Origin: Sporolactobacillus sp. CQH2019
Lineage (GTDB): Bacteria > Bacillota > Bacilli > Bacillales > Sporolactobacillaceae
Length of the DNA: 64,000 bases
Assembly (NCBI RefSeq): GCF_028765345.1
Contig: NZ_JARAJZ010000004.1
Span: 62,001-126,000 of the forward strand
Direction: 5' to 3'
This document shows, in pieces, positions 52,720 to 62,944 of the stretch. Every line of letters begins with the position of its first letter. Position 1 is the first letter of the stretch. The notes under the pieces are model-generated. The model was not told the origin of the DNA, ran no database searches, and saw only the letters and a list, made by a program, of their open reading frames with translations. Made by a program: the position numbers and the translations under genes.

Positions 52720-53690
52720 TGTTCTTCCAATTTATGTGGCCAGCCGGACTGCGGTGTGAAAACGTTTTCTGTTTTTCCGAAAAGCGATCTGCTTATACGA
52801 GCGGCAGTCTATTCCTTTGAATGTTCATGCGAGCAGCGATTGATTCTGCTGAAAAGGAAAATACCCTGCCGGACCGACGTTAAATGGCGGAAACGACTGA
52901 TCTCTTCTTCGGCCGGCCGCGTATTCCTGTAAATCGCTGCAAAAACCACCGGAAAACGCTGCCTTACCATCAGTAAAGCGCGAAATATCGCCAATAACGT
53001 GCGGGAGAACCGACAGGAACAGCCAAAGAATCGGCAGTAAACGGACCGGAAACTATGGTTTCGGTCGCGCCAGGCAGTTTTTCGGTCTGCCTTGGCTCTG
53101 TATCGGTCGGCACAGACGATTTTTCGGTCGTTACACTGCGTTTATCGGTCGGGACCAGGAGTTTATCGGTCGCGCTCGGTTTTTCGATCACGGCCGCGAG
53201 TTGATCGAACGTGAGCTGCTATTTTGCGGGCGGCGGCAGACGATTATCGGCCGGTGACTATGGTTTCGGTCGCGCCAGGCAGTTTTTCGGTCTGTCTTGG
53301 CTCTGTATCGGTCGGCACAGACGATTTTTCGGTCGTTGCACTGCGTTTATCGGTCGCGCTCGGTTTTTCGATCACGGCCGCGAGTTAATCGAACGTGAGC
53401 TGCTATTTTGCGGGCGGCGACAGACGATTATCGGCCGGAAACTATGGTTTCGGTCGCGCCAGGCAGTTTTTCGGTCGCGCTCGGTTTTTCGATCACGGCC
53501 GCGAGTCGATCGAACGTGAGCTGCTATTTTGCGGGCGGCGACAGACGATTATCGGCCGGAAACTATGGTTTCGGTCGCGCCAGGCAGTTTTTCGGTCTGC
53601 CTTGGCTCTGTATCGGTCGGCACAGGCGATTTTTCGATCGTTACACTGGGTTTATCGGTCGGGACCAGGAGTTTATCGGTCGCTGCCGGA
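52720..53690 (+). mobile_element. repeat element C, expanded array, ends degraded
   Basis: The first 330 bases align with A and B (TTTATGTGGCCAGCCGGA, GAAAAGCGATC, CGTATTCCTGTAAATC, CGGCAGTAAACGG). The left inverted repeat is degraded, and the right end of A and B is not recognisable after 53690, so the 3' end appears lost. The array is the longest of the family. No coding gene. It lies between the divergent ywfO and the DMT gene. Confidence 0.65.
53051..53690 (+). repeat. array C: 21-bp units inside four near-identical higher-order repeats
   Basis: The basic unit is TTTCGGTCG or TATCGGTCG plus 12 variable bases, 21 bp in all. These are grouped into four higher-order copies that begin at about 53053, 53257, 53441 and 53563, each with ACTATGGTTTCGGTCGCGCC. 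The copies differ by whole internal units and share long identical runs, including the segment with GAGCTGCTATTTTGCGG. That suggests recent amplification by recombination or slippage. Confidence 0.88.
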
Positions 53691-53810
53691 AAGGGAATTT
53701 CATTCCTCATATCGCCTCGCCGCCGGTAAAAACAAAACAGGGGAAAACTTATCCTGTCTCTTTTCAAAGCCGGGATTTTTTATGATAATAGCAAGGGGGG
53801 GCTGCACGGA

Positions 53811-54722
53811 ATGACGAAATCAATGGCAAACGGGCTGCTATTGTTAGCTTCTGTCTTTTGGGGCTCCGGATTTGTCGCTATAAAAATAGTACTCGATGCC
53901 CATGCGTCTTCAGGATTCATCAATTTTTTCCGCGGCGTTATTTTTGTTGTGCTGGCATTTATGCTCTTTCACAGAAACATTTTAAAAATGACCCGCCTGG
54001 AATTCAAAATCGGGCTGATTGCCGGGCTGCTCAATTTTGGCGGATATATGACGCAGACCATCGGCCTCCTGTATACGACTCCGTCGGATAATGCTTTTAT
54101 TTCCTCAACCTATGTGGTGATGATCCCGATCATAGCCTGGATCGTCTTTCATAAAAAAATTCCGGTTAAAAGCGTGATTTCTCTGCTTTTCTGCCTGCTC
54201 GGCATGGCCGTACTGACCGGAGTATTGAATCGGGCGTTCACTTTCAATCTCGGCGATGTATACTCTTTGATCTGCGCGCTGTTTTACGCAGGCTCCATCG
54301 TGTATCTGGGTTACGGAGCAAAAATAGCGGATGTCAGCGTGATCGCTTTTATGCTGGCGGCCGTCCAGGCAGCAGGTGGATTCGTTTTTTTTCTGCCGGG
54401 AGGGGTCGGACAGTTCGCAGCCGTCAATTGGTCCGTTGCGCTCTGGCCTTTGATTTATGTAGGCGTCATTTGTTCATTTGTCGGTCAAACCTTGCAGATT
54501 TTGGCACAGAAACATACTACCGCAACATCTGCCGGACTGATTATGATGCTTGAAGGCGTTTTTGGCAGCATTTTTTCGATCATTTTTGGTTATGATCATT
54601 TAACAGCCCATTTATTTTTCGGAGGATTGTTTATCACACTTTCACTTATTCTTATGGAAGTCGACTTACAGCATTTTCCATCTGGATTGCACCGGCATTC
54701 TCATTCCAAGAGCGGTATGTGA
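53811..54722 (+). CDS. DMT-superfamily (EamA) transporter
   Basis: A 303-residue membrane protein with ten predicted helices in two EamA repeats (starts LLLLASVFWGSGFVAIKI and DVYSLICALFYAGSIVYLG). Such proteins usually export metabolites or amino acids; the substrate is unknown. AAGGGGGG lies about 11 bases before the ATG. The tail HRHSHSKSGM is histidine-rich. Confidence 0.9.
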   Translation: MTKSMANGLLLLASVFWGSGFVAIKIVLDAHASSGFINFFRGVIFVVLAFMLFHRNILKMTRLEFKIGLIAGLLNFGGYMTQTIGLLYTTPSDNAFISSTYVVMIPIIAWIVFHKKIPVKSVISLLFCLLGMAVLTGVLNRAFTFNLGDVYSLICALFYAGSIVYLGYGAKIADVSVIAFMLAAVQAAGGFVFFLPGGVGQFAAVNWSVALWPLIYVGVICSFVGQTLQILAQKHTTATSAGLIMMLEGVFGSIFSIIFGYDHLTAHLFFGGLFITLSLILMEVDLQHFPSGLHRHSHSKSGM

Positions 54723-54961
54723 ATTTTTATAAATCCTATGTTTTGAACGGTTCCCTTCAAGAGCCTGTCCCGCTTGATTTCTATAAAAGGCTTCTGCGAA
54801 AATTGGCCGTTATCCAATTTATGGCATTGTCATCGGCAAATTGCCGGTCCGGAAAAAAGCGAAAAAGACGTTATAGATAATCAGACTTATGATATGGACG
54901 CGAAAAGATGCTATACTGAAACCGATTGAACGACAAAATTAAACAAAAGAAAGTGAATTCG

Positions 54962-55741
54962 ATGAAAATAGCCGTTTTTGATTCTGGTATCGGCGGAATG
55001 AGCGTATTGTACCGGATCATCAAATTATTGCCGAATGAAGACTATATTTACTATGCGGATACGGCGCATTTACCTTACGGAGAAAAATCTAAAGACGAAC
55101 TCAAAAAATATATTTTCCAGGCGGCGGATTTCCTGATGGCTCATGACTTAAAGGCCTTGGTGATCGCATGCAATACGGCGACCAGCGCAGCGATTGAAGA
55201 TCTGCGCGAATATTGTCCCTTCCCGGTCCTCGGCGTTGAGCCCGCGGTAAAACCGGCCGTTCTGGAAAGTGAGAAAGAGAATAAGAAAGTGCTGGTGCTG
55301 GCAACAAGGCTGACACTTAAGGAAGAGAAATTTCACCAATTGGTCGAGCGCGTCGACAAGCACGATATTGTCGACGGCCTCCCGCTTCCGGGGCTTGTCA
55401 CCCTGGCCGAGGCCTTTCATTTTCAGGAAGATCAGGTTGTGCCTTACTTAAAAGAACAGCTGAAACCGTTTGACCGGAATCAATACGGCACCGTGGTTCT
55501 GGGATGCACCCATTTTCCGTTCTTCAAGGACAGCATTCAAAAATTGTTTCCTGAAAAAACAGACATTATTGACGGCAGCGTGGGAACGGCGAAGAACCTG
55601 AAACGGATTCTGGAAGAACGTCATCAGATCGGCGGCGGAACGGGAGCCGTGTCCTTTTATCAATCCGGCCGGAAAGTGGAGGACAGGGAGACACTGAATC
55701 GTTATCACCAATTGCTGAAGAGGCTGGATCATTTACAATGA
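54962..55741 (+). CDS. murI: glutamate racemase
   Basis: Provides D-glutamate for peptidoglycan. The 259-residue protein has the catalytic cysteine pair Cys70 (ACNTATS) and Cys182 (GCTHFP), with Asp7 in FDSGIGG. The ATG at 54962 gives the usual start MKIAVFDSGIGG; its ribosome site (GAAAGTG) is weak, and a frame opens 12 codons earlier. Confidence 0.95.
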   Translation: MKIAVFDSGIGGMSVLYRIIKLLPNEDYIYYADTAHLPYGEKSKDELKKYIFQAADFLMAHDLKALVIACNTATSAAIEDLREYCPFPVLGVEPAVKPAVLESEKENKKVLVLATRLTLKEEKFHQLVERVDKHDIVDGLPLPGLVTLAEAFHFQEDQVVPYLKEQLKPFDRNQYGTVVLGCTHFPFFKDSIQKLFPEKTDIIDGSVGTAKNLKRILEERHQIGGGTGAVSFYQSGRKVEDRETLNRYHQLLKRLDHLQ

Positions 55742-55833
55742 GCGCAGACCGGCCTTCATCCGCAGCAGCGCAACACCGATTGAATGAAAAGCGGCGGTGC
55801 CGGAACAGCCGGCAACATAATGCTGAAACACAT

Positions 55834-55872
55834 AAACACCTCCCGGCAGGTTTCCTGCCCGGGAGGTGTTTG
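55834..55872. terminator. bidirectional terminator between murI and leuD
   Basis: AAACACCTCCCGG with CAGG pairs with CCTG and CCCGGGAGGTGTTT, about 17 bp with one bulge, loop TTT. It ends both the murI and the leu transcripts. Confidence 0.82.
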
Positions 55873-55980
55873 ATTCAAGCCGGCTTATCTTTACCGATCC
55901 GGCCGGCAAAATCATGATGCGGCTCAATCAGGCATTTCTCGGCTGCCGCGGCAGCGCGGCCTACCCGGAACGGCCGCTTT

Positions 55981-56571
55981 TCAAGCGTACATTGCGTGTT
56001 TCCGTTCGTATGCGGCAATTTCATCTTCGTACCCCATCGTCACGGCAATTTCATCAAGGCCTTTAACAAGCATCTCTTTCTGATAAGGATCGATAGCGAA
56101 CGTGTAGCTGAACCCGTCCCCCGAGATCAGCTGTTCCTGCAGATTAACGGTTAGATGGAGGGACGTTTTCACGGCATAGGCGATCAGCACATCCGTTTTT
56201 TCCTTGTCCAGCCGTATGGCGAGAAGCCCGTTTTTCTGGCAGTTATTATAAAAAATGTCGGCAAAACCGGGGGCAATGATCACCTTGAAGCCATAATCCC
56301 GCAGGGCCCAGGGCGCATGTTCCCGTGAAGATCCGCAGCCGAAGTTATTGCCGGCGACAAGAATAGAAGCTCCTGCATATTTGGGCTGATTCAATACAAA
56401 ATCCGGATTTCTGCCGCCGTCCTTGTTAAAGCGCCAATTAAAGAAAAGACATTCGCCGAATCCTTTCCGTTCGATCCGCTTCAGAAATTGTTTGGGAATA
56501 ATCTGATCGGTATCCACATTTGCCCGGTCCATCGGGCAGACAAGCCCTGTAAAAGTTCGAAATGGTTCCAT
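55981..56571 (-). CDS. leuD: 3-isopropylmalate dehydratase small subunit
   Basis: With LeuC isomerises 2- to 3-isopropylmalate. The 196-residue protein has NVDTDQIIPKQFLKR near the start and the GSSREHAPWAL swivel-domain motif near residue 75. It follows leuC by 16 bases and is the last gene of the leu transcript. Confidence 0.97.
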   Translation of the reverse strand: MEPFRTFTGLVCPMDRANVDTDQIIPKQFLKRIERKGFGECLFFNWRFNKDGGRNPDFVLNQPKYAGASILVAGNNFGCGSSREHAPWALRDYGFKVIIAPGFADIFYNNCQKNGLLAIRLDKEKTDVLIAYAVKTSLHLTVNLQEQLISGDGFSYTFAIDPYQKEMLVKGLDEIAVTMGYEDEIAAYERKHAMYA

Positions 56572-56587
56572 GAATTTACCTCCTCAA

Positions 56588-57997
56588 TCAGTGCACTTTC
56601 TCAATTTCTCTGACGTCAACGAAATGGCCGCTGATCGCTGCAGCCGCGGCCATCGCCGGGCTGACAAGGTGTGTCCGCGAACCGGCCCCCTGGCGTCCTT
56701 CAAAATTGCGGTTGGACGTTGACGCACAGCGTTTTCCCGCCGGAACAATATCGTCGTTCATCCCGAGACACATGCTGCAGCCGGACTGGCGCCATTCAAA
56801 GCCCGCATCTGTGAAGACTTTGTCCAGCCCTTCCTGCTCCGCCTGGCGCCGGATCTGCTGCGATCCGGGAACAACCAGCGCACGGACGTCCTGATGGACA
56901 TGCCTGCCGCGAACGATTTCCGCCGCCTGGCGAAGATCGCTCAGCCGCGAATTGGTACACGATCCGATAAAGACGACATCAATCGGAATTGCGGCTATCG
57001 GGGTTCCGGGTTGCAGACCCATATAGGCGAGAGCTTTTTCGGCGGCCTTCCTTTTCTCCTCGGAACCGAAAGAGCCGGGATCCGGAATTGTGTCTTTAAT
57101 CGACGATCCCATGGACGGATTCGTACCCCAGGTTACCTGCGGTTCAATTTCAGCCGCATCGATCTCAATCGTCCGGTCATAAACCGCCCCTTCGTCAGTC
57201 GCCAACGCCAGCCATTCTTCCGCTGCCCGTTCGAACGCCTCGCCTTTCGGCGCGAATCGTCGGCCGCGGATGTATTCGACCGTCGTTTGATCCGGACTGA
57301 TCAGACCGGCCCTGGCTCCTGCCTCGATCGACATGTTGCAGACAGTCATCCGTTCTTCCATCGACAGATTGCGAACAGCTTCGCCCGTATATTCGGCGAT
57401 GCAGCCTGTGCCGACCGAAATACCGTATTTCGCGATAATAGCCAGGATCAGGTCTTTCGCGGCCACTCCCGTGCCGAGTCTGCCGTTCACCCGGATCTGC
57501 ATGGTTTTCGGCCGTTTCTGCCACAGCGTCTGAGTTGCCAGCACGTGCTCCACCTCGCTCGTACCGATGCCGAAAGCGATCGCCCCGAACGCTCCGTGAG
57601 TCGATGTGTGGCTGTCGCCGCAGACGATCGTTTTCCCAGGCTGAGTCAGGCCGAGTTCGGGGCCGATGACGTGGACAATTCCCTGGTTCGGGCGATAAAC
57701 GTCCGCCAGCTCAATACCGAAGTCCGCACAGTTTTTTTCCAATGCGGCAATCTGAATTTTGGAAACCGGATCCTTCGTCTCGCGGTTTTCCGTCGTCGGC
57801 ACATTATGATCGACAGTCGCGAACGTCCGGTCCGGCCGCCTGACTTGCCGCCGATTCAGGTGCAGCCCCTCAAACGCCTGAGGGGAAGTCACTTCGTGAA
57901 CAAGGTGGAGATCGATATAGAGCAGGTCGGGCTTTCCTTCCTCACGGTGAATCAGGTGATTTTCCCATATTTTTTCGATTATTGTCCGTGGTTTCAT
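56588..57997 (-). CDS. leuC: 3-isopropylmalate dehydratase large subunit
   Basis: The aconitase-type 469-residue subunit. The three cysteines of the [4Fe-4S] cluster lie in [10 protein letters not shown] near residue 350 and GCSMCLGMN near 410. [15 protein letters not shown] near 130 is also diagnostic. The start [14 protein letters not shown] is normal. Confidence 0.97.
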   Translation of the reverse strand: MKPRTIIEKIWENHLIHREEGKPDLLYIDLHLVHEVTSPQAFEGLHLNRRQVRRPDRTFATVDHNVPTTENRETKDPVSKIQIAALEKNCADFGIELADVYRPNQGIVHVIGPELGLTQPGKTIVCGDSHTSTHGAFGAIAFGIGTSEVEHVLATQTLWQKRPKTMQIRVNGRLGTGVAAKDLILAIIAKYGISVGTGCIAEYTGEAVRNLSMEERMTVCNMSIEAGARAGLISPDQTTVEYIRGRRFAPKGEAFERAAEEWLALATDEGAVYDRTIEIDAAEIEPQVTWGTNPSMGSSIKDTIPDPGSFGSEEKRKAAEKALAYMGLQPGTPIAAIPIDVVFIGSCTNSRLSDLRQAAEIVRGRHVHQDVRALVVPGSQQIRRQAEQEGLDKVFTDAGFEWRQSGCSMCLGMNDDIVPAGKRCASTSNRNFEGRQGAGSRTHLVSPAMAAAAAISGHFVDVREIEKVH

Positions 57998-58261
57998 TCC
58001 ATTCCTTCCTTTCCTGAAGCTTTAACCGACTATCTCATCAGACCGGGGCCCCTGCGGTTCGCCGGTACACGCAGCAGATGCATGATCGAATGATCGGGTC
58101 TTTCGAAATTCTTCATCTTTCAGAAAAATCGTCTTTCCGCAATTGATTGCCATCCCGGAACATATCACTTTTCAGGGGAGTTCATGACAGCCGGGCCGCG
58201 GACCGGCTGCGTACACGGATCAAACAGGCATGCCCTTTAACTTGCATGCTTTTTTCATCGC
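57998..58261. other. leuC-leuB gap
   Basis: A 264-base gap inside the leu cluster, unusually long. It holds GCATGC palindromes near 58229-58250 but no gene or clear promoter. Confidence 0.4.
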
Positions 58262-59338
58262 TCAAAAAGTTTCATTCAGCGCGGCGATAACCTGATCGGT
58301 CATTTCCGCAGTATTGACCGGGATTATCTGTTCCCCGCCGGTTTTCAGATCCGCCGTGCGGAAGCCGCGTTCGAGAACTTTTAAAACCGCCCTTTCGACA
58401 AGTGCCGCTTCACGGTCCATATCGAGCGAATAGCGGAGCAGAAACGCGGCGGACAGGATCGCCGCAAGCGGGTTGGCCTTTCCTTGTCCGGCTATGTCCG
58501 GAGCCGATCCGTGCACCGGTTCATACAGGCCGATTTTATCCGCCCGCAGGCTTGCCGACGGCAGCATGCCGAGCGATCCGCTAATGACGGAGGCCTCGTC
58601 GCTCAATATGTCGCCGAACATATTCTCTGTGACGATCACGTCAAATTGGCCGGGATTGACGATCAGCTGCATCGCCGCCGAATCGACCAGCAAGTGGCTG
58701 ACCGCAACATCCGGATGGCGGCCGGACAATTCGTTCACGACTTCCCGCCAGACGCGGCTTGACTCCAGCACATTGGCTTTGTCGACGGAAGTCAGTTTCT
58801 TTTTTCTTCCTTCGGCCAGCCGGAAAGCTTTTTCGACGACGCGTTCAATTTCGCCGACACTGTAAGCCAGTGTATCGACGACCTGCTCGCCGCGCCGCTC
58901 GCTCGGTGTGCCGAAGTAAAGGCCGCCCGTCAGCTCGCGGACGATTACGAAATCGACATGTTCCACATAGTCTCTTTTCAGCGGCGAGTTGCCGAGCAGC
59001 GGTGCAAACGTTCTGACCGGACGCAGATTGGCGAAAAGGCCGAGCGTCTTGCGGAGGCCGAGCAGCCCTTGTTCGGGACGGACCCGCATTGACTGCTGAT
59101 CCCACTTCGGACCGCCGACCGCCCCGAATAAAACTGCGTCGCTCGCCGCACACTGGTCAACTGTATCCTGAGGAAGCGGCGTGCCGTCCGCATCAATAGC
59201 GGCCCCTCCGATGCGTTTTTCGACAAACCGCACATTGCACCCTTTTTTTTCAAAAACGTCTTTCAACACACGGACAGCGGATCCCGTCACTTCCGGGCCG
59301 ATCCCGTCGCCGGGAAGCACCGTAATCGTCCTTGTCAT
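58262..59338 (-). CDS. leuB: 3-isopropylmalate dehydrogenase
   Basis: Oxidises and decarboxylates 3-isopropylmalate with NAD. The 358-residue protein begins MTRTITVLPGDGIGPEVT. It has RELTGGLYFG near residue 145, NMFGDILSDEAS near 240 and the NAD-site EPVHGSAPDIAG near 275. The ATG at 59338 has GGGGG seven bases upstream; the frame is open 34 codons further, without a start site. Confidence 0.96.
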   Translation of the reverse strand: MTRTITVLPGDGIGPEVTGSAVRVLKDVFEKKGCNVRFVEKRIGGAAIDADGTPLPQDTVDQCAASDAVLFGAVGGPKWDQQSMRVRPEQGLLGLRKTLGLFANLRPVRTFAPLLGNSPLKRDYVEHVDFVIVRELTGGLYFGTPSERRGEQVVDTLAYSVGEIERVVEKAFRLAEGRKKKLTSVDKANVLESSRVWREVVNELSGRHPDVAVSHLLVDSAAMQLIVNPGQFDVIVTENMFGDILSDEASVISGSLGMLPSASLRADKIGLYEPVHGSAPDIAGQGKANPLAAILSAAFLLRYSLDMDREAALVERAVLKVLERGFRTADLKTGGEQIIPVNTAEMTDQVIAALNETF

Positions 59339-59363
59339 TTCCATTCCCCCGTTCCTTTCGTTT

Positions 59364-60530
59364 TCAATGGGTGATCTTCGTTTTCCCCGCATGTGCGAAC
59401 AATGACAGAAGATCTTTGTCGCTGATTTCCTTCTTTTCATCCGCCATCTTCTTGAACGCTTTAAAAGATTGATCGACCTGCTCCTCCGACAGCTGCACGC
59501 CCAGGTCTGCCGCCCTCATTCTGAATGCGTGACGGCCGGAATGTTTCCCGAGCACCAGCCGGCCGGTATCCAGCCCGATCAGCGACGGCGACATAATTTC
59601 ATAGGTTGCCCGGTTCTTCAGCACCCCGTCCTGATGAATGCCCGCCTCATGGGCGAAGGCATTGGCTCCGACAACTGCTTTATTCTTCGGAACCGGGCTG
59701 TTCATCAGTCTGCTGACCAGATCGCTCGTCCGCTTGATTTCATCCAGCTTCAGCCGGGTGAACGTTTTGTACGTATCCCGGCGGACATGCAGCGCAACGC
59801 CTATTTCTTCCAGAGCGACGTTGCCGGCCCGTTCACCGACACCGTTCATCGTACATTCGACCTGACGGACTCCGGCCTGAAGAGAAGCGAGCGTATTCGC
59901 CGTCGCCATCCCGAGGTCGTCGTGGCAGTGGCAGGAAAAACGCACGTGGTCGGCATTCGGTACGGATTCCCGAATATAGGTGAACATGTCCGCATACTCC
60001 CGAGGTGTATCATAGCCGACCGTATCGGGAAGATTGATGACCGTTGCTCCAGCGTCAATCGCTGCCGTCACAACTTTTGCTAAAAAAGCCGGATCACTGC
60101 GTGTGGCGTCTTCCGCCGAAAATTCGACCTGCGGAAAGAACCGTTTGGCATAGCCGACCGATTGAGCGGCGCAATCGAGAACGTCGGCCGGTGTCATGTG
60201 CAGTTTATCAGCCATGTGTATCGGCGATGTTGCAATAAATACGTGTACGCGCGGATTTTCCGTGTTTTTCAATGCCCGCCAGGCGGCGTCGATGTCGCTC
60301 TTCAGACACCTTGCAAGCCCGGTAACCGTACTGCTCTTTACCGCATCGGCAATGGCGGCCACTGCCTTGAAATCATCCGGCGAAGAAGCGGGGAAACCCG
60401 CTTCGATGACATCCACGCGGAGCCGTTCCAATTGCAGGGCGATCCTCATTTTTTCATCATCGTTCAGACTGCATCCCGGCGACTGTTCTCCGTCACGAAG
60501 TGTCGTATCGTAAATTTCAACCTTCTCCAT
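59364..60530 (-). CDS. leuA: 2-isopropylmalate synthase without C-terminal regulatory domain
   Basis: Condenses acetyl-CoA and 2-oxoisovalerate, the first leucine-specific step. The 388-residue protein has [13 protein letters not shown] near residue 7, [12 protein letters not shown] near 200 and [12 protein letters not shown] near 225. It ends after the HMG-L-like barrel and linker. The usual C-terminal LeuA-dimer domain (about 120 residues, leucine-binding) is absent, and leuB begins 26 bases later, so there is no hidden remainder. The ATG at 60530 has AAAGGAG nine bases upstream. A leucine T-box precedes it. Confidence 0.93.
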   Translation of the reverse strand: MEKVEIYDTTLRDGEQSPGCSLNDDEKMRIALQLERLRVDVIEAGFPASSPDDFKAVAAIADAVKSSTVTGLARCLKSDIDAAWRALKNTENPRVHVFIATSPIHMADKLHMTPADVLDCAAQSVGYAKRFFPQVEFSAEDATRSDPAFLAKVVTAAIDAGATVINLPDTVGYDTPREYADMFTYIRESVPNADHVRFSCHCHDDLGMATANTLASLQAGVRQVECTMNGVGERAGNVALEEIGVALHVRRDTYKTFTRLKLDEIKRTSDLVSRLMNSPVPKNKAVVGANAFAHEAGIHQDGVLKNRATYEIMSPSLIGLDTGRLVLGKHSGRHAFRMRAADLGVQLSEEQVDQSFKAFKKMADEKKEISDKDLLSLFAHAGKTKITH

Positions 60531-60624
60531 TTTCGCAAACTCCTTTCTCATATTTTCATCACAATCACAGATCCCGGCCGTCTCTCTTTTTACCGAACTC
60601 GTTGACACACTTGTTTTATAAAAA

Positions 60625-60905
60625 ATAAAAGAAGCCTCTCCGCGCCCTGCAGCGACTGCAGGGGCGAAAAGGCTTCTTTTCACGGTACCACCCGGCTTTC
60701 GCTATTCCTTGCGAAATAGCGACTCGGCGGCAGATTCAGATCACGCTGAACCTGCCTTTTTCTTAACAGGTGTCAGAAACACCCGGTCCGCCCTACTCAT
60801 TCCTTTTCAGGCAGACACTCGGAGGTGAGCGCATCATCGGGGGCGCCGCCGGATTTTCACCCGCTTCCGGCTCTCTGAAAGGCACCGCGCCGCGATTTTT
60901 TCCTC
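60625..60905 (-). promoter_or_regulatory. T-box riboswitch (leucine) of the leu operon
   Basis: On the minus strand the leader has the stem I features AGAGAGCCGG and GGGTGAAAATCCGGC. A candidate specifier CTC (leucine) sits in GCGCTCACCTCCG at 60827-60829. The T-box core GGGTGGTACCGTG follows, then a long terminator stem (AAAAGAAGCC with GGCTTCTTTT, tail ATTTTTTAT). Uncharged tRNA-Leu should stabilise the antiterminator and allow leuABCD expression. Confidence 0.93.
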
Positions 60906-60981
60906 CTCATCGATTTATCGCACGGCTGGCAGTTGCAAATGCCGGCCGCTTTGTTTTTAAACTCAAAAGGTTGTGAATTTT

Positions 60982-61009
60982 ATGATACACGTTTTTAGAA
61001 TTTTGTCAA
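60982..61009 (-). promoter_or_regulatory. promoter of the leu operon leader
   Basis: A perfect TTGACA (61004-61009) with TATCAT 16 bases downstream on the minus strand, about 80 bases before the T-box stem I. Confidence 0.7.
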
Positions 61010-61041
61010 TGATAATAAAAATATTGAATCTTTCTTCTTTC

Positions 61042-61818
61042 TCATGATCGGATGGCCATTGAAAGCCGGCCGCCGTGCCGTTCGACAATGACTCCGCCGC
61101 CGTAAAAGGCGGTCATGTTTTCCGGCGTCATGATGTCGGCGGTCAATCCGGACTGATAGACCGCGCCCTCTTTAAGCAGCAGAGTATGGGAAAAGCATGG
61201 CAGGATTTCGCCGACATGATGGGTGATGAAAATCATTGTCGGAGCGTTTTCCGATTCGGTAAATCCCTCAATCAGCGTCAGCAGCCGTTCCCGGGCAAAG
61301 ATGTCAAGCCCGTTGCACGGTTCGTCCAGAATCAGCAGCTCGGGAGATGCCATCATGGCACGGGCGATCAGGACACGCTGCTTTTCCCCCTGAGAAAGCG
61401 TGCCGTACGGCCTGGAAGCAAACGGCGAACAATGCATGAGCTCCAGCAATTCTTTCGCTTTGCGGACGTCTTGCGGATGAACGGCTTCATAAAGCCCGAT
61501 GGAAGCGAATTTACCGCTCAGCACAATTTCTTCCGGAAGTTCATGCGGGCGCAGCTCGTTTCCGAGCGCGGAACTGACCCAGCCGATTTTCTTGCGCAGC
61601 TCGCGCAGGTCCCCCTTGCCGAACGGCATATCGAGCACCGACAGCGTTCCGCTCGACGGCCAGATATAGCCGTTAATCATTTTCAGCAGTGTCGTCTTCC
61701 CTGAACCGTTCAGTCCGACCAGAGACCAATGTTCCCCTCTTCTCACATGCCAGGTCACGTCTTTCAGCACCTCTTTATTTTGGCGCCGCCAGCTGACATG
61801 GTTTGCATTAATGATCAT
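61042..61818 (-). CDS. ylmA: ABC transporter ATP-binding protein (YlmA-like)
   Basis: A 258-residue single ATPase domain with Walker A GLNGSGKTT, signature LSQGEKQR, Walker B LLILDEPCNGLD and the H-loop THH. It resembles YlmA-type ATPases without an adjacent permease, so the partner and role are unknown. The ATG at 61818 has AAGGGGA upstream. It lies between ilvA and the leu promoter; a link to branched-chain amino acids is only positional. Confidence 0.85.
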   Translation of the reverse strand: MIINANHVSWRRQNKEVLKDVTWHVRRGEHWSLVGLNGSGKTTLLKMINGYIWPSSGTLSVLDMPFGKGDLRELRKKIGWVSSALGNELRPHELPEEIVLSGKFASIGLYEAVHPQDVRKAKELLELMHCSPFASRPYGTLSQGEKQRVLIARAMMASPELLILDEPCNGLDIFARERLLTLIEGFTESENAPTMIFITHHVGEILPCFSHTLLLKEGAVYQSGLTADIMTPENMTAFYGGGVIVERHGGRLSMAIRS

Positions 61819-61963
61819 CGCACCGTCCCCTTCTTTGCCTTTTACGAAAAACGGAGCGTGCAGCGCGGCAGCAGCGGGAGTCCGGCTTTCCCCGCGCGAA
61901 AATTTTAAGATGGACGTCCTCTGCCCCGATATCCCGCCTGAAACGCTGTCCGCGCGCTCTGCG

Positions 61964-62944
61964 CTACTCCGCCGAACCGGCCCGTTCGCACCGCTCAGCC
62001 ATTTTTTTGACCTCGGGCAGCATCTCCAGATCGACATTTCCGCCGCTGACGATCACGCCGACATGCCTTCCGCGAATGGCGGAACGGCCGGACAGGGCCG
62101 CGGCAAACGCAGCGGCTCCCGCTCCTTCGACGAGCAGTTTTCCCCGCTCCAGCATCAGGATCATGGCCTGTGCGATCTCATTGTCGGATACGGTCACCAG
62201 ATCATCGAGATAACGGGCGATCAGCGGGAAAGTTTTCCGGCCGGCTTCTTTCACAAGGATGCCTTCCGCCAGGCCGCCCACGTGCTCCGATTTGACGGGA
62301 CCGGTATGATAAAAAAGATTGAATACTGAAGGGCACCGTTCGGACTGCACGCCGATCACCCGGATATCCGGTCTGATGTTTTTCAGACACGTTGCCGTGC
62401 CGGCCGCCAGACCGCCGCCGCCGACAGGTACCAGGACCGTCTGAAGATCCGGACATTGCCGCAGCATTTCCAAAGCGACCGTTCCCTGTCCGGCCATGAT
62501 TTCAAAATCATCAAAGGCGTGCACCAATACCGCGCCGCTGGCCTGACAGTCCGCTGCTGCCGCCTCGTATGATTCCTGATAGGAGCCGCCGGCAAGGACG
62601 ACGTCCGCACCGTATGCCTCCGTTGCCCGTACTTTCGCTTTCGGCGTAGCAGCGGGCATAAAAATCTTGGCCCTGATCCCCTTTTTTGACGCGGAGAGGG
62701 CGACTCCCTGAGCATGATTGCCGGCCGAAGCGGCGACAATCCCTCCCGGCGGCAGCAACGGCAGATGGAGCATCTTGTTCAGCGCCCCGCGCAGCTTGAA
62801 CGATCCGGTCCGCTGGAAATTTTCCAGTTTAAAGTGCAGGTGTGCGCCCGTTAAACGGTCGAACGTCGCCGACTCGACCATTGGTGTCTTATGGACATAC
62901 GGGCCGAGACAGCGCATTGCCTCGAATATGTCGGTTAGTTGCAA
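61964..62944 (-). CDS. ilvA: threonine dehydratase, short (no ACT-like domain)
   Basis: Deaminates threonine (and serine) to 2-oxo acids with PLP. The 326-residue protein has the PLP lysine Lys50 in GSFKLRGA, the phosphate-binding loop GGGGLAAG near 180 and SGGNVD near the end. It lacks the C-terminal regulatory domain of biosynthetic IlvA and has the length of catabolic TdcB. Position next to ilvC and leu suggests an isoleucine role, so the symbol is tentative. The start is a TTG after GGGG. Confidence 0.85.
   Translation of the reverse strand: MQLTDIFEAMRCLGPYVHKTPMVESATFDRLTGAHLHFKLENFQRTGSFKLRGALNKMLHLPLLPPGGIVAASAGNHAQGVALSASKKGIRAKIFMPAATPKAKVRATEAYGADVVLAGGSYQESYEAAAADCQASGAVLVHAFDDFEIMAGQGTVALEMLRQCPDLQTVLVPVGGGGLAAGTATCLKNIRPDIRVIGVQSERCPSVFNLFYHTGPVKSEHVGGLAEGILVKEAGRKTFPLIARYLDDLVTVSDNEIAQAMILMLERGKLLVEGAGAAAFAAALSGRSAIRGRHVGVIVSGGNVDLEMLPEVKKMAERCERAGSAE

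Noticed and set aside
53051-53690. CRISPR array
   Set aside because: The conserved part is only about 9 bases with 12-base variable parts, the period is 21 bp, and no cas genes are nearby.
55733-55927. Small minus-strand frame with GGAGGTG upstream
   Set aside because: The apparent ribosome site is the arm of the murI/leu terminator.
56894-58093. 399-residue plus-strand frame opposite leuC
   Set aside because: Antisense shadow frame of a firmly identified gene.
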